From contig JANLYD010000130.1 in NCBI GenBank assembly GCA_031365465.1, positions 1 to 10,287 of the forward strand: a DNA stretch of 10,287 nucleotides, written 5' to 3'. This DNA is from JABFRJ01 sp031365465. GTDB lineage: Bacteria > Pseudomonadota > Alphaproteobacteria > Rhizobiales > Hyphomicrobiaceae. This document shows, one piece after another, positions 1 through 7,658 of this stretch. The notes beneath the pieces were generated by a model. That model ran no database searches, was not told the DNA's origin, and saw nothing but the letters and a program-made list of their open reading frames with translations. Both the position numbers and the translations under genes were made by a program. Within the stretch, counting starts at the first letter, position 1. The number at the start of each line of letters is the position of its first letter.

Positions 1-1170
1 AACGTGCTGAAGGCGGCCGGCTACACCAACATCGAACGCCACGCCAAAGCCCTGGACGGCGCAACCCTCCGCAAATCCCTCGATGGCGTGCGCCTGCTTG
101 GCATCCGCTCACGCACTCAGATCACCGCCGACGTGATCGACGGCATCCGCAGTCTGGTGGCGGTCGGGTGCTTCTCGGTCGGGACCAATCAGGTCGACCT
201 CGCCGCCTGCGCCGCGATGGGCATACCGGTATTCAACGCGCCGTTTTCCAATACGCGCTCCGTCGCCGAACTGACGATTGCCGAGATCGTCATGCTGATG
301 CGGCGCATCGTTCCCAAGTCGATGTCGGCGCACGCGGGGGGATGGGACAAGAGCGCGGTGGGCTCGCACGAGGTGCGCGGCAAAACGCTGGGGATCATCG
401 GCTACGGCAACATCGGCAGCCAACTGTCGACGTTGGGCGAGGCGATGGGGATGCGCGTGCTCTATTACGACCACACCGAAAAATTGCGCCACGGCAACGT
501 CGAACCCGTCGACACACTCGATGAATTACTCGGCAAGTCCGATGTGATCACCATTCACGTTCCCGAAACGCCGCAGACCCAGGGCATGATCGGCGCCGCC
601 GAAATCGCGCGGATGAAGACGGGCGCCATTTTCATCAACAACGCGCGCGGCAGCGTGGTCGACCTCGACGCGCTCGGCGCAGCGTTGGCCAGCAAGCATT
701 TGTCGGGCGCGGCGGTCGACGTATTTCCGGTCGAGCCGTCATCTAACGCGGAGGCGTTCAGGTCGCCGTTGCAGGGGCTGGACAACGTGATCTTGACGCC
801 GCACGTCGGCGGGTCGACCGAGGAGGCACAGGAGCGGATCGGCTCGGAAGTAGCGCGCAAGTTCGTCGAATACTCCGACGTGGGCTCGACCTCGGGCGCG
901 GTGAACTTTCCGCAAGTGCAGTTGTCGCCCCGGCCGGCGGGGACGCGGTTCATCCAGGTGCAACGCAACCTGCCGGGCGAACTCGGACGGCTGAACGAAG
1001 TGTTCGCGCGGCGCAAGGTGAACATCGCGGCGCAAACCTATCAGACCGCCGGCGATCTCGGCTACGTGGTTCTCGATGCCGATGGCTCGGTGGCGGACGC
1101 GGAAGCCGTGGTGAAGGACATCCGGGCGCTGCCGGGAACCATCCGCGCGCGCATGCTGTACAGGCGGTGA
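1..1170 (+). CDS. serA: D-3-phosphoglycerate dehydrogenase, 5' end cut off by the window
   Basis: Oxidises 3-phosphoglycerate to 3-phosphohydroxypyruvate with NAD, the first step of serine synthesis in the cytoplasm. The 389 visible residues align along their length with the short (about 410 residue) E. coli-type enzyme. The window opens about 24 codons into the gene, since the catalytic residues are offset by that amount. Visible are the Rossmann motif GIIGYGNIG (from base 391), catalytic Arg (646-648), Glu (733-735) and His (802-804) with exactly the E. coli R240/E269/H292 spacing, and a C-terminal ACT domain from about base 940. In the ACT domain the two asparagines that bind serine in E. 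coli (N346, N364) are kept at bases 967 and 1021, but the His344 position is Gln (961-963). The stop is TGA at 1168. The GTG at base 4 is an internal codon, not the start. Family identity is very secure. Confidence 0.96.
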   Translation, partial: NVLKAAGYTNIERHAKALDGATLRKSLDGVRLLGIRSRTQITADVIDGIRSLVAVGCFSVGTNQVDLAACAAMGIPVFNAPFSNTRSVAELTIAEIVMLMRRIVPKSMSAHAGGWDKSAVGSHEVRGKTLGIIGYGNIGSQLSTLGEAMGMRVLYYDHTEKLRHGNVEPVDTLDELLGKSDVITIHVPETPQTQGMIGAAEIARMKTGAIFINNARGSVVDLDALGAALASKHLSGAAVDVFPVEPSSNAEAFRSPLQGLDNVILTPHVGGSTEEAQERIGSEVARKFVEYSDVGSTSGAVNFPQVQLSPRPAGTRFIQVQRNLPGELGRLNEVFARRKVNIAAQTYQTAGDLGYVVLDADGSVADAEAVVKDIRALPGTIRARMLYRR

Positions 1171-1440
1171 TCTAGCAGCCGGACGGCAAACTCGACCGTC
1201 GACGTTCCAACCGACGCTGGGCTGCCATGGCGGGCCAGGGCATTTACGCACGGCGAAAACGGTGCAATCCTGTGCCGGATCGTTGTTTGCGGACGATCAT
1301 TAGCCGTCATTCATTGCCTGATCATGCACGCCTTTCCTTCAATCTTCGATCGACGCCCGGTCTCTCGCGCTCTTGCCATAACAGCAGAGCGTGAAGGCCG
1401 ACCGCTTCGAGTGGCATTTGAAATTCAACGGAGGCCTTCC

Positions 1441-1977
1441 ATGACACACCGTGCGATACCCCAACGTTTGATCCTTGCCGCAGCCACGTCCGCCGCAATC
1501 GTCGGCGGATTTCAAGTCGCCGCCGCCCAGCAGGTTCCCCCGCTCTATGACGGCCGCGATGCTACTTATCAAATCATGCCGGGCAGCAATTTGCGCCGGG
1601 GCGACGGCTTGACCTCCGGAATCGTGATCACGTTGTGGCAGGGAGGCACTCTGAAGGGCAACGGGCCGTGTACGCAGCAATCGTGTCCGGTGGCCTACAA
1701 TACGCAGAACCTGTTCGCGCGCCGGTCGCGACTGCGCCTGGGCACCGGCGGCGGCACGGGCGGCGGTGCGATCACGGAAACGCTGCGGCGGGGCGATCAG
1801 GGCGAAAACGTGCGGCGGCTGCAAGAGATCTTGAACAAGAGCGGTGCGACGTTGACCGCCGATGGCAACTATGGGCGTGGCACCGAGGCGGCCGTGGCGA
1901 CGTTCCAAAGGTCGAAGAACCTGAATGACGACGGCGTCGCAGGTCCACAGACGTTGAAGGCGCTCGGGTTGTCGTAA
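1441..1977 (+). CDS. Secreted peptidoglycan-binding domain protein
   Basis: A 178-residue protein predicted to be exported and to bind cell-wall peptidoglycan. Residues 1-29 form a signal peptide with an arginine-containing n-region, an Ala-rich core and an AAA cleavage site before QQ. Residues 30-105 match no family I recognise. They contain a Cys pair in CTQQSC that could form a disulfide in the periplasm. A GGGTGGG linker follows, then a PG_binding_1 domain (about 115-178) with the typical LRRGDQGENVRRLQ, DGNYGRGTEAAVATFQ and DGVAGPQTLKAL segments. No hydrolase or transpeptidase domain is attached, so this is a binding module, not a recognisable enzyme. The start at 1441 is chosen over the upstream ATG at 1324 because GGAGG (1430-1434) lies six bases ahead and the signal peptide begins there. 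It stands alone, convergent with the next gene. Confidence 0.85.
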   Translation: MTHRAIPQRLILAAATSAAIVGGFQVAAAQQVPPLYDGRDATYQIMPGSNLRRGDGLTSGIVITLWQGGTLKGNGPCTQQSCPVAYNTQNLFARRSRLRLGTGGGTGGGAITETLRRGDQGENVRRLQEILNKSGATLTADGNYGRGTEAAVATFQRSKNLNDDGVAGPQTLKALGLS

Positions 1978-2021
1978 TCAGCAGCGCGCGACCATCGGAA
2001 CAGCCATCGATGTCCGCCACA

Positions 2022-2061
2022 GGCGACGGCGAAAATGGATGAAACCCCCATTTCCGACGCC
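2022..2061. terminator. Imperfect hairpin between convergent genes, possible terminator
   Basis: The left arm 2022-2038 pairs with 2048-2061. There are eight positions with one A-A mismatch, a three-base bulge, then six perfect pairs closing a nine-base loop. It lies between the + stop at 1977 and the - stop at 2076, where a shared terminator would be expected. No T-run follows on either strand, so it is not a classic intrinsic terminator. Confidence 0.35.
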
Positions 2062-2075
2062 GCGCGATTGTGATG

Positions 2076-3293
2076 TCAGGCACGCACTGCCGGCACGGCG
2101 GCAACGGGTGTTGCGGGCTGTGCCGCCGCTGCGGTCTCTTGCTCGATCTTGCGCATCATGTCCGCGCGGCTGCGAGTAGGCTCTGCGGCGATGGCTCGCG
2201 GCGCGGGGCGCGCCTGCTCGACAGCGCGACGTTGGCGTCTGAGATCGATAATCTCGGCATCACCCTCGCCGTCAGCGTCGGACTCTCGAGGGAGTGACGC
2301 GCGCGCCGGTGGGAATGCCACGACGTTGCCGCCGTTCTGAACTCGCGTACCGTCCTGCGGCATCGAACTTAGAACGTGCCTGGCATACAGATCGCGTTTG
2401 ACGCGCACCGCAGCGGGCAACGTCGCCTCGACCCGACCGGTTGCTGCCTGTTCGGCCGCCATCGCTTGCACGACGCGGGTCGTCAACTTGCGATGCTGCC
2501 GGTTGATGAAAACAGTGATTGGCCATGCCGCAATCGCTTGTGTCGCCGAGGACAGAAGCGACACGGGCGGGGCCTCGACAGCGGCTTCGGCGATCGCCGC
2601 GTCGATCGCTGCGGCGATCAGCAGTGTAGCGCGCTGCACGTAGCGGGCCATTGCCGCATGTCCGGCCGCGTCCAATCCGGTTGCCGGATCGGTGAGCGAG
2701 CGGCGGACATCGAAACCGCCGACCAGCACGTCGTAGTCGGCACGCGCAGCCGTTGCCCCGGCCCGCAGCGCCGCGTCGAGATAGGACGCAGACGAGACAA
2801 CGGGTGCGGGGACGGATGCTGCCGCAGCGGTATCGGCGGCGAGGCCGCGATAGACCAGCAGCGTGACCCGATCGAGGGCGGCAGACGCGTCGTTGTCGGC
2901 TTGCGATTGCGCGGTGTGGAACGGGTGCACGGCGTCGGACAGGTAGTGGCTGAGAACACCGGCGCAGTAGGACGCGTTCTGCCATTCTTGCTTCTGCAGT
3001 GCAGTGACCAGGTTACGATACCAGCACTGAACGCGCGCCGGCGCGCCGCCCCAGAACCCAGCGGCTGGAAACAGGAGATGGTTTTTGAAATCGCGGAAGT
3101 CGTGATCGGGGGCTTCTGCGCCCAGCGCCAACACATCAGCATGACGCGCGAACAACCTTTGCCAGGCCTCAGCCACAGGATTTTCAAGACGATCGATCGC
3201 GTCGAACACGAGCGCCTGATGCACAGTCGAAACGGCCGCATGCCTGATGAGGGTGCGTGCCAATCCGGCGTTCGTTCTGGTCGGCTTGGCCAT
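2076..3293 (-). CDS. Zinc-dependent phospholipase C-like protein
   Basis: A 405-residue protein whose N-terminal half resembles the zinc-dependent phospholipase C / S1-P1 nuclease fold (PF00882-like). Seen directly are PDHD at residues 62-65 and SHYLSDAVHPFH (115-126), which gives the HxxxDxxxxxH spacing of B. cereus PLC ligands H118/D122/H128 at H116/D120/H126. Counterparts of the later ligands H142 and E146 are not obvious, and there is no signal peptide, unlike secreted PLCs, so a metal site may be partial and the enzyme's substrate is unknown. After about residue 270 the chain is Ala/Arg-rich, low in complexity and probably disordered. ATG at 3293 is preferred over one ten codons upstream because purine-rich GACGGGGA precedes it and nothing suitable precedes the other. 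A hydrolase acting on phospholipid or nucleic acid is inference; fold-level similarity is moderately secure. Confidence 0.6.
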   Translation of the reverse strand: MAKPTRTNAGLARTLIRHAAVSTVHQALVFDAIDRLENPVAEAWQRLFARHADVLALGAEAPDHDFRDFKNHLLFPAAGFWGGAPARVQCWYRNLVTALQKQEWQNASYCAGVLSHYLSDAVHPFHTAQSQADNDASAALDRVTLLVYRGLAADTAAAASVPAPVVSSASYLDAALRAGATAARADYDVLVGGFDVRRSLTDPATGLDAAGHAAMARYVQRATLLIAAAIDAAIAEAAVEAPPVSLLSSATQAIAAWPITVFINRQHRKLTTRVVQAMAAEQAATGRVEATLPAAVRVKRDLYARHVLSSMPQDGTRVQNGGNVVAFPPARASLPRESDADGEGDAEIIDLRRQRRAVEQARPAPRAIAAEPTRSRADMMRKIEQETAAAAQPATPVAAVPAVRA

Positions 3294-3413
3294 GCCCCGT
3301 CCCCGTCTTATGCCCACGCACATCGTCGCAGTGAGTCGGGTGATTCGGGCAGGCTTATTCGGCTTCTACACAGAAATATCTGGATCTCGCGCTTGGCGTC
3401 CGCGATTTGGCTT

Positions 3414-4319
3414 TCACGATTTCGGCGCGGCGACGCCCGAGAGGGCCATCACCGCCGTGTGATCGGCATCGGGGCCGAGCGCTGCGAGCGCCCGCGTCAG
3501 ATAGCCGGACACGAAGCTCAATTCGGCCGCGTCGAGACCGAGGTCATCGGCCAGCTTGCGAGCCATGCCCACATCTTTCTGCATCAACGCCAGCGCGAAG
3601 CCGGATGTGAAGCTGCGCGGGATGAGATAGCGCTCTGCCTTGTTCTCGGTGGTGTTGTTGCGCCCGGTCGAGGCGTTGATGACGCTTGTGACGGTCTTTG
3701 CGTCGAGGCCGAATTTCTCGCCGATGACGAGCGCTTCGCAGGTCGCGATGAGGCCCGCCGCAGACACATAATTGTTCAACGCCTTGATGGCGTGGCCGGA
3801 GCCGAGTGCGCCTGTGCGATGCACCTGCCCCATTGCCGACAGCATCGGTTCGACCCGATCGAGTGCCGCAGCGTCGCCCCCGGCCATGATCGCGAGCGTG
3901 CCGGTCACCGCTTTGCCGACGCCACCAGAGACGGGTGCGTCGACGACCGAGATCGAACGCGCCGCGACATCGGCAGCGAGCGCGCGGGTATCCAGCGGAT
4001 ATGAGGAACTCATGTCGACGATGATGCTGCCGGCGCGCAGGACGGATGCGAGGCCGGCGGTTCCATTGGCACCGAGCACCACCGAGCGCACGATTTTGCT
4101 GTCGGGCAGCATGGTGATGACGACATCGGCGGCGGCGAGATCGGCGAGGTGGAAGGCCGCCCGTACCCGGCCGGCGTTGGCAGTTTCATCGGCGAGGCGG
4201 GCTGCAGCGCCCTCCCGGACGTCGTAGGCGATCACGGATCGGCCTGCCTTCGCCAGACAACGAACCATCGGCACGCCCATGTTGCCAAGACCGATGAAAC
4301 CGATGGACGTGCTGGTCAT
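3414..4319 (-). CDS. 3-hydroxyisobutyrate dehydrogenase-family oxidoreductase
   Basis: A 301-residue cytoplasmic NAD(P)-dependent dehydrogenase of the beta-hydroxyacid family (3-hydroxyisobutyrate, tartronate semialdehyde, 6-phosphogluconate relatives). It has the N-terminal dinucleotide motif GFIGLGNMG (7-15), DMSSSYP (102-108), the substrate-binding DAPVSGG segment (127-133) and the catalytic Lys179 with Asn183, spaced as in the family's K-x3-N motif. The length is normal for the family. The natural substrate cannot be told from sequence; 3-hydroxyisobutyrate (valine breakdown) or a tartronate/glyoxylate-type acid are both possible. The ATG at 4319 fits the family N-terminus. A GTG eleven codons upstream is rejected because it falls inside the likely -10 element. 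It follows lpxK by 64 bases but probably has its own promoter, and nothing ties it to lipid A. Confidence 0.88.
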   Translation of the reverse strand: MTSTSIGFIGLGNMGVPMVRCLAKAGRSVIAYDVREGAAARLADETANAGRVRAAFHLADLAAADVVITMLPDSKIVRSVVLGANGTAGLASVLRAGSIIVDMSSSYPLDTRALAADVAARSISVVDAPVSGGVGKAVTGTLAIMAGGDAAALDRVEPMLSAMGQVHRTGALGSGHAIKALNNYVSAAGLIATCEALVIGEKFGLDAKTVTSVINASTGRNNTTENKAERYLIPRSFTSGFALALMQKDVGMARKLADDLGLDAAELSFVSGYLTRALAALGPDADHTAVMALSGVAAPKS

Positions 4320-4351
4320 GAGGATGTCCCGAGAGCGATGATTGATCAGCA

Positions 4352-4380
4352 CTTATAGGCGGGATGCGTCGGTGGCCCAA
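4352..4380 (-). promoter_or_regulatory. Candidate sigma-70-type promoter for the dehydrogenase gene
   Basis: Read on the minus strand, TTGGGC (4380-4375) and TATAAG (4357-4352) are separated by 17 bases. The -10 matches consensus at five of six positions and the -35 at three of six. It sits in the 64-base gap just after the lpxK stop and would give a leader of about 25 bases. This supports separate transcription of the dehydrogenase gene. Prediction by eye only. Confidence 0.45.
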
Positions 4381-4383
4381 GCG

Positions 4384-5451
4384 TCACGTGCGCGACGCGG
4401 GTGTGGTGCCCACCGGCACGCGGGCCCGAAGGAGCGCCTCGAGGGCGAGCAAGCTCGCGGGATCCAGACGCAGCGTAATGGGCAGCGGACGCGTTGCGGC
4501 GCGCAGGGCGGCCAGCGCACGCGACTGGCCAGCGTCTATGCGGACCAAATCTTTCTCGGTTGTCAGCAGCAGCGAACCTGTCGAGTGTGCAAGTGCCAGC
4601 AATCGCTGCGCATCGGCATCGGTAAACGCGTGATGATCGGGAAACGAAACCTGTTCGCGTAGACGCGCACCACAGGCGGCGGCGGTGGCGAAAAACCGCT
4701 GAGGCACACCGATGCCGGCGTAGGCGACGACCGAGGCAGCCTGTAGCCACTCGAGCCCCGCAGCCGGTGCAACGAGCGCCGACAGGACCGGACAGGACAC
4801 GGCTGCGACGAGCGCGAGCGTGGAGGCGGCAGGTGCGGCGGCAGCGTCACTGCCCTGGTTGAGCAGGATGGCATCGACCAAGGGAAGCTGCGCCGCCAAC
4901 GGGGCGCGCAAAGGACCTGCCGGAATGCAGCGGCCGTTGCCGGTGCCGCGTGACGCATCGACGACGGCAATGGTCAGGTTTTTGGCGAGGGCCGGATTCT
5001 GGATGCCGTCGTCCATGACGATCACGGTGGCACGCGGCAGCGACGCGTGCGCCGCCGCGATGGCGCGGGCCCCCTGCACTCGGTCGCGCGAAATGACGAC
5101 CGGCGCATAGCGCGCCAGCAGCAGCGGCTCGTCGCCGACGCGGGTCGCGGTATCGGAGTGCGCATCGACCCAATGCGGCCCCGGCAACGTCCCGCCGTAG
5201 CCGCGCGACAGGATCACCGGAGTGTGACCTTGTGAGCGAAGCACATCGCAGATCACCGCCACGAACGGCGTTTTGCCAGTGCCACCAGCGGTGAAATTGC
5301 CGACGCACACGACGGGGATCGCCGACCGGTAACGCGGCAGCGATTGCATACGCCGGCGGGCAATTTGCCCATAGGCCCACCCGAACGGCGCCAACGCCTG
5401 CGCCTGCCCGAGCCCGGATGAAGATCCATACCACCAGCTGGGTTCGCGCAT
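4384..5451 (-). CDS. lpxK: Tetraacyldisaccharide 4'-kinase (lipid A synthesis)
   Basis: Transfers phosphate from ATP to the 4' position of the tetraacyl disaccharide, making lipid IVA at the cytoplasmic face of the inner membrane. The protein has 355 residues. It opens with MREPSWW, as alphaproteobacterial LpxK proteins do, followed by a hydrophobic membrane-associating stretch (about 12-30). It carries Walker A GNFTAGGTGKT (51-61), SRGYGG (82-87), a GDEP Asp-Glu pair (107-108) and DDG (147-149), equivalent to the catalytic acids described in A. aeolicus LpxK, then YAGIG (244-248), PDHHAF (271-276) and TEKD (298-301). ATG 5451 is chosen because GAGTGAG lies six bases ahead of it; ATG 5457, two codons earlier and one base after the previous stop, is also possible. 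Translation is probably coupled to the upstream Kdo transferase fusion, which supplies the next step. Confidence 0.95.
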   Translation of the reverse strand: MREPSWWYGSSSGLGQAQALAPFGWAYGQIARRRMQSLPRYRSAIPVVCVGNFTAGGTGKTPFVAVICDVLRSQGHTPVILSRGYGGTLPGPHWVDAHSDTATRVGDEPLLLARYAPVVISRDRVQGARAIAAAHASLPRATVIVMDDGIQNPALAKNLTIAVVDASRGTGNGRCIPAGPLRAPLAAQLPLVDAILLNQGSDAAAAPAASTLALVAAVSCPVLSALVAPAAGLEWLQAASVVAYAGIGVPQRFFATAAACGARLREQVSFPDHHAFTDADAQRLLALAHSTGSLLLTTEKDLVRIDAGQSRALAALRAATRPLPITLRLDPASLLALEALLRARVPVGTTPASRT

Positions 5452-5458
5452 CGTCATC

Positions 5459-7525
5459 TCACTCGGCCTGCGCGGCGGTGGTCGCCTCCGGCGCGGCAAC
5501 CGCTGACGGCAACAAGCGGAGCAGTGCGTCGACCGTTTTTGGGAGCGCCCCGCTCAACTTCGCGAAAGCGGCGTCGGCGCGGGCGTTCTGCTGGGCGAGA
5601 GCGACGGGGTCCTGCAGCAGCCGCGTGACTGCGGCCGCGATTTCGGCGGCGGATCCGACCGCAACAGCACCACCGGCAGCGAACAGTGCTTTGTAGGCGA
5701 CATCGAAATTGCTCCAGGCAGGCCCGGTCAACACGGCCGCGCCGTGCCGCACCGCTTCGATCGGATTGTGGCCACCGCCCTCGCGGCTCAGCGACTTGCC
5801 GATGAAGGCAACCGGCGCCAACGCGAACCAAGTGCCGAGTTCGCCCAGCGTATCGGCGATCACCAGACCGGATTTAGAGCCGGGTGCGGGAACGGAGAGA
5901 GCCGTCTGTTGGGAGCGCAGAAGGGGCTCGAAGCCCTTGGCGCGAAGGCGCGTCGCAATGTCGGGGCCGCGATCGGGGTGACGTGGTACGATGATCGTCA
6001 CGAGATCGGGAAATGTTTTGGCCAGCATCGCATGCGCGTCGGCGACGATCGCTTCTTCGTCGGCGTGGGTGGAGGCGGCGAGAAACACCGGACGTCCCGC
6101 GCACGCCGTGCGATAGGCGTCGAGCAGCACCGGGTCGGCAGGTGGTGGGGGCGCATCGAACTTGAGATTGCCGGTGTCGGCAACGCCGGGCGCGCCGAGG
6201 GTTGTAAAGCGGTCGGCGAACTCGCGCGATTGGGCAAGCACGGCGGCAAAACGGCTGAACAGCGGACGTGCCACACTGGTTTGGCGACGCCAACGGCGGA
6301 ACGACGTCTTGGACATGCGTGCGTTGACCAGCGCCAGCGGCAGGCCGCGCAACGACGACTGCAGGATCAAGTTCGGCCAGATTTCGCTCTCGACGAAGAC
6401 GCCGAGATCGGGTTGCCAATGATCGAGAAAACGCCCCACGAAGGCTGGCACATCGAGCGGGACATACTGGTGGATACAGCCGGCAGGCAGCCGCTGCGCC
6501 GCCAGTTGCGCCGACGTGACGGTGCCCGTCGTGAGGAGCACCGACAGCGCGGGCCGCGCCGCCAGCAGCGCGTCGATCAACGGGAGGATGGTCATGGTTT
6601 CGCCGACACTGGCGGCGTGCAGCCAAACGACTTGGCCAGCCGGTCGGGACTGCGCCGCGATGCCGAAGCGTTCGGGTCGCCGCGCCGGGTCTTCTTTGCC
6701 ACGACGGGCACGTAGCGCCAGGAACAGCGCGGCGACGCCGCCAAACAGGCGCGTCGCACCCGCATACAGCCGCAGTTTGCGTCCGGGCGGAGCGCGCTCG
6801 CCGGCCATTGTCAGCGCGGCGGGTGGAGTTGCGCGGTGGTGGCTGACGCCGGCGCGATTGTAGGCGTCGACGGTGGCGATGTTGAGCTGTGTTTCGACGT
6901 CCCGCCGCAGACTTTCCAGCAGTTCGGACGAAGCATCGGCTGGAACATGGATGGGACTGCCGAACGACGCGCCGAGCTGCGAGCCGGGCAAGTTCACCGT
7001 CATCCGGCTCCAGGTCGGCAGCGACCAATAGCGCGACGACGCCATGGCGACCGGCAGGATCGGCCGCCCCGACACCTTTGCCAGCGTGACGATACCGTGC
7101 CCGGCGCGCCGGGCTGGCCCCGGTGGCACGTCGGCAGTCATCGCCACCGAGAACCCCTGCTCGAGCGCATGGACCGCCGCGCGAAAGGCGTTCGTGCCGC
7201 CGCGATCCTTGCCCTTGGCGGACGCACCCGCACCGCGAATGAGCTCGATGCCATAGCGGCGCAGCGCATGGGACAAGCCTTCGGCGTCACGATGAAGCGC
7301 CAGCATCGCCTTGGTAGGCACGCCCAGCCGCGACATCGTCGGCAACAGCATGAACTGCCCGTGCCACATAGCGATGATCATCGGGTGATTGTCGGTCAGG
7401 ATCGCCGAATAGCGGTCCATCAGCGGCGGCGGCGCGGAGGTGCGCTCGACGAGGTTGATATATCCTGCCACCGCCGCGCCGAGAGCGGCGTCACGCGGAC
7501 GCGATGGGACGGGTGGAGGCGCCAT
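5459..7525 (-). CDS. waaA: DUF374 acyltransferase fused to Kdo transferase
   Basis: A 688-residue protein with two complete domains in one frame. Residues 1-235 are a DUF374 (LPLAT superfamily) acyltransferase. It shows MIIAMWHGQFM (49-59), LHRDAEGL (77-84), and ADVPPGPARRAGHGI followed by TLAKVSGRPILPVA (131-160). Related DUF374 proteins (LpxJ type) add secondary acyl chains to lipid A. Residues 250-688 are a full-length WaaA: a membrane anchor (about 251-272), the catalytic Glu309 in HAASVGE, ESEIWPN (379-385), GNLKFD (452-457), RHPDR (515-519), DTLGEL (558-563) and GHNPIEA (585-591). WaaA adds Kdo from CMP-Kdo to lipid IVA on the cytoplasmic side. In relatives these are usually two adjacent genes. 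The start at 7525 is the first possible one after an in-frame stop, though no strong ribosome site precedes it. ATG 6808 at the junction has no good ribosome site either, so a true fusion is favoured. Domain calls are secure; the acyl donor and acceptor are inference. Confidence 0.93.
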   Translation of the reverse strand: MAPPPVPSRPRDAALGAAVAGYINLVERTSAPPPLMDRYSAILTDNHPMIIAMWHGQFMLLPTMSRLGVPTKAMLALHRDAEGLSHALRRYGIELIRGAGASAKGKDRGGTNAFRAAVHALEQGFSVAMTADVPPGPARRAGHGIVTLAKVSGRPILPVAMASSRYWSLPTWSRMTVNLPGSQLGASFGSPIHVPADASSELLESLRRDVETQLNIATVDAYNRAGVSHHRATPPAALTMAGERAPPGRKLRLYAGATRLFGGVAALFLALRARRGKEDPARRPERFGIAAQSRPAGQVVWLHAASVGETMTILPLIDALLAARPALSVLLTTGTVTSAQLAAQRLPAGCIHQYVPLDVPAFVGRFLDHWQPDLGVFVESEIWPNLILQSSLRGLPLALVNARMSKTSFRRWRRQTSVARPLFSRFAAVLAQSREFADRFTTLGAPGVADTGNLKFDAPPPPADPVLLDAYRTACAGRPVFLAASTHADEEAIVADAHAMLAKTFPDLVTIIVPRHPDRGPDIATRLRAKGFEPLLRSQQTALSVPAPGSKSGLVIADTLGELGTWFALAPVAFIGKSLSREGGGHNPIEAVRHGAAVLTGPAWSNFDVAYKALFAAGGAVAVGSAAEIAAAVTRLLQDPVALAQQNARADAAFAKLSGALPKTVDALLRLLPSAVAAPEATTAAQAE

Positions 7526-7566
7526 GCGACGAGAATTTGCCTGATCGGTGAAAGGAGCGTGGCGGC

Positions 7567-7594
7567 CTTATAACACTGCGGCGGCGACGGTCAG
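7567..7594 (-). promoter_or_regulatory. Candidate promoter for the waaA fusion-lpxK operon
   Basis: On the minus strand, CTGACC (7594-7589) and TATAAG (7572-7567) are 16 bases apart, matching sigma-70 consensus at four and five of six positions. The start would lie near 7560, giving a leader of about 35 bases before the ATG at 7525. The same -10 hexamer is seen in front of the dehydrogenase gene. Prediction by eye. Confidence 0.4.
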
Positions 7595-7620
7595 CAGGTA
7601 TTGCGGCGGCCCGGACCGAG

Positions 7621-7645
7621 GTTTTCCAACGCTATGATTGGAAAC
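7621..7645. repeat. Inverted repeat upstream of the waaA fusion promoter
   Basis: GTTTTCCAA (7621-7629) faces TTGGAAAC (7638-7645), eight pairs with one extra T and a short spacer. It lies just upstream of the candidate promoter at 7567-7594, where an operator could sit. Function unknown. Confidence 0.35.
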
Positions 7646-7658
7646 AACTCAGGGCGCA

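Noticed and set aside
1278..1298. Terminator after serA
   Set aside because: GATCGT and ACGATC form only six pairs without a T-run, more than 100 bases after the stop.
2376..4004. A 542-codon open frame on the plus strand, antisense to two genes
   Set aside because: It crosses the phospholipase-like and dehydrogenase genes in antisense, has Arg/Gly-rich composition without domains, and is what high GC at third positions produces opposite real genes.
5744..6715. A 323-codon plus-strand open frame
   Set aside because: Antisense to the WaaA domain, Arg/Gly-rich composition, no recognisable motif or ribosome site.
5459..6808. waaA as a separate gene starting at ATG 6808
   Set aside because: No ribosome site precedes this ATG and the acyltransferase frame has no stop before it. 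Kept only as the alternative to the fusion.
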